Shown here in pieces: positions 62,553 to 64,000 of a DNA stretch of 64,000 bases. The DNA comes from Pontibacter vulgaris (GTDB lineage: Bacteria > Bacteroidota > Bacteroidia > Cytophagales > Hymenobacteraceae): assembly GCF_022758145.1 (NCBI RefSeq), contig NZ_JAJVDH010000006.1, positions 62,001-126,000 of the forward strand, in the 5' to 3' direction. Every line of letters begins with the position of its first letter. The stretch's first letter is position 1. The notes beneath the pieces were generated by a model, which saw only the letters and a program-made list of their open reading frames with translations, did no database searches and was not told where the DNA came from. A program made the translations under genes and the position numbers.

Positions 62553-64000
62553 ATGAAAAAACTATTACTATTGCTGACTTTTCTGGTTGGCTTTAATTAT
62601 GCTTATGCGCAAAGTATAGCAGTATTTGGTACAGTGCAAAGCAGTACAGATAATAGTGGCCTGCCAGGTGCCAGCGTTATTTTAAAACGTACTCCCAGCG
62701 GAGCTATGCTTACAACTGTTACTGACGGCGAAGGCAAATTCCGTTTCGAGCGTGTGCAGGCAGGTGCCTATACATTAGAGGCCAGGTTTCTTGGTTTTAG
62801 CGTGCTTACCAAAACTGTTCAGGTAGGACAGGCTTCTTTAAATCTGGGTGTAATAGCGCTTCAGGAAGAGAACAACAAGTTAAGTGAAGTACAGGTAGTT
62901 GGCCGTGCGCCACTAGGCGAACAAAAAGGCGATACAACCCAACTTAATGCAAAAGCTTTTAAAACAGCTCCTGATGCCAGTGCCGAAGATCTGGTAACTA
63001 AAATGCCAGGTATAACTGTAAACAACGGCACAATTCAGGCGCAGGGCGAGGATGTGAAGCAGGTAATGATAGATGGAAAGCGTTATACAGGCGAAGATGT
63101 AAATTCAGCAATGCGTAATCTTTCTTCTGATATGATCGAGAACGTGCAGGTTTTTGACGGCCAGAGCGATCAGGCTGCTTTCAGCGGATTTGAAGATGGC
63201 AACCGCGTTAAAACGATCAATTTCATAACCAAGAAAGAGCGCCGCCAGGGATATGTAGGTAAAGCATCTGCCGGTTACGGCACTGACGATCGTTACATGG
63301 TTGGAGCAAGCCTTAACTATTTCAATAACAGCAGAAGAATAACAGTTACCGGCCTTACAAATAACATAAACATGTTTGATTTTTCAGTTGGCGAGACTCC
63401 GGGTGGCGGCATGCGTGGCCGCAGAATGTGGGGTGGTGGCTCTCCTAACGGCATCATTAACACAAACACTTTCGGCCTTAACTATAATGATATGTGGGGC
63501 AAGAAAATGGAAGTTAGCGCCAACTATAACTATACAAACCGTGATATTGTAAACAACCAGTTTCGTTACCGCGAGAATATTTCAGGTGTAAATGAAGGGC
63601 AGGAATACAACGAGAACAGCCTAAACGAAAACAACGAAGACAGCCACCGTTTCAATTTCCGGTTGCAGTACAACATCAATTCGAACAACCGCTTACTCAT
63701 CACGCCTAATATCTCGTTCCAGCAAAACAACAATTTAATAAACCGTACGGCCAATACAATTGCAGGAAATGGCGATGCGTTAAGTCAGTCGTTGAGTAAA
63801 ATTAACAGCGATAATATCAACCTGAATTTTAACAACACTATCCTGTATTCGCACCGTTTCGGAAGTTCAGGGCGTATTTTAACAGCTAACTTTAATACCA
63901 ACTACAGTAATACCGATGGCGATAACTATCAGTTGGAAGACGTTGTTAACTATAGCGATGAAACCAGGAACTTCTACCGTAACCAATACAGCAGCATAGA
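62553..64000 (+). CDS. TonB-dependent-receptor-like outer-membrane beta-barrel protein (3' end outside window)
   Basis: An open frame from ATG 62553 that runs off the window after 482 codons. It has a signal peptide (MKKLLLLLTFLVGFNYAYAQ), a carboxypeptidase-regulatory-like domain (IAVFGTVQSSTDNSGLPGAS, TLEARFLGFS, about 21-110), a plug-like domain (KMPGITVNNGTIQAQGEDVK, IDGKRYTGEDV) and then beta-barrel strands rich in Asn, Tyr and Phe. This is the layout of the Bacteroidota outer_membrane beta-barrel/TonB receptor family. The substrate is unknown. Confidence 0.82.
   Translation, partial: MKKLLLLLTFLVGFNYAYAQSIAVFGTVQSSTDNSGLPGASVILKRTPSGAMLTTVTDGEGKFRFERVQAGAYTLEARFLGFSVLTKTVQVGQASLNLGVIALQEENNKLSEVQVVGRAPLGEQKGDTTQLNAKAFKTAPDASAEDLVTKMPGITVNNGTIQAQGEDVKQVMIDGKRYTGEDVNSAMRNLSSDMIENVQVFDGQSDQAAFSGFEDGNRVKTINFITKKERRQGYVGKASAGYGTDDRYMVGASLNYFNNSRRITVTGLTNNINMFDFSVGETPGGGMRGRRMWGGGSPNGIINTNTFGLNYNDMWGKKMEVSANYNYTNRDIVNNQFRYRENISGVNEGQEYNENSLNENNEDSHRFNFRLQYNINSNNRLLITPNISFQQNNNLINRTANTIAGNGDALSQSLSKINSDNINLNFNNTILYSHRFGSSGRILTANFNTNYSNTDGDNYQLEDVVNYSDETRNFYRNQYSSI

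Noticed and set aside
1..64000. AGTATA/TATACT as a promoter -10 element
   Set aside because: Most copies lie inside genes and on both strands, and the phylum's -7 consensus is TAnnTTTG, which the motif does not match at the required spacing.

Overview
This window looks like chromosomal DNA from a member of the Bacteroidota, most likely order Cytophagales close to Pontibacter and other Hymenobacteraceae. The gene families are typical of that group: an AddAB-like helicase-nuclease pair, OmpA lipoproteins, SusC/TonB-type outer-membrane proteins with a CarboxypepD_reg domain, DUF983, DUF2062, PA2169, RES/Xre, and an AdoMet decarboxylase fused to spermidine synthase. Several promoters match the phylum consensus TAnnTTTG at -7, and start codons lack clear Shine-Dalgarno sequences. 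I see no rRNA, tRNA, insertion sequence, integrase or CRISPR array. It reads as ordinary backbone with a few accessory islands.

Layout. 0-7 kb: a CrtI-type oxidoreductase, an epimerase, a HI0933-type flavoprotein, a PA2169 protein and a DeaD-type RNA helicase with an RGG tail and a long leader. 7-15 kb: an unrecognised protein with faint FtsZ-like features, then AddA-like and AddB-like genes separated by a small VOC gene. 15-19 kb: a FUSC transporter, an AraC regulator, a DUF983 protein and a beta-CASP metallo-hydrolase. 19-26 kb: a beta-barrel protein, an ENPP-type phosphodiesterase, an orphan small ORF, an M1 peptidase, a second beta-CASP paralogue and a RES/Xre toxin-antitoxin pair with a palindromic operator. 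26-31 kb: tandem TPR proteins, an OmpA-like lipoprotein, a dihaem cytochrome c and a DUF2062 protein. 31-39 kb: an SDR, a DMT transporter, DbpA, RmuC, an M2 peptidase and a pirin. 39-48 kb: a LexA-like XRE-S24 repressor, a subtilase, RecQ, a cysteine-rich copper-binding protein, a holin-like membrane protein and a two-gene polyamine operon.

48-58 kb is the most distinctive region: a minus-strand chemosensory cluster (receptor, CheW, CheY, CheB, CheA, CheC) next to a ParA-like ATPase. The receptor is a 1511-residue soluble protein made almost wholly of tandem HAMP modules (92-residue double-HAMP units) followed by a standard methyl-accepting signalling tip. It has no membrane segment and no recognisable ligand domain. 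CheB has a degenerate receiver, CheC keeps both phosphatase sites, and no CheR, CheD or flagellar gene is present. I read this as a cytoplasmic chemosensory array, probably positioned by its own ParA. The window ends with SixA, TopA, a sirtuin without the usual zinc cysteines, and the start of an outer-membrane beta-barrel gene.

Across the window the hexamer AGTATA and its complement TATACT are strikingly over-represented (about 190 by hand count against roughly 45-50 expected). They occur in genes, in several reading frames and on both strands, and between genes they often form inverted pairs that fold into hairpins at gene ends. The long receptor gene is almost free of them.
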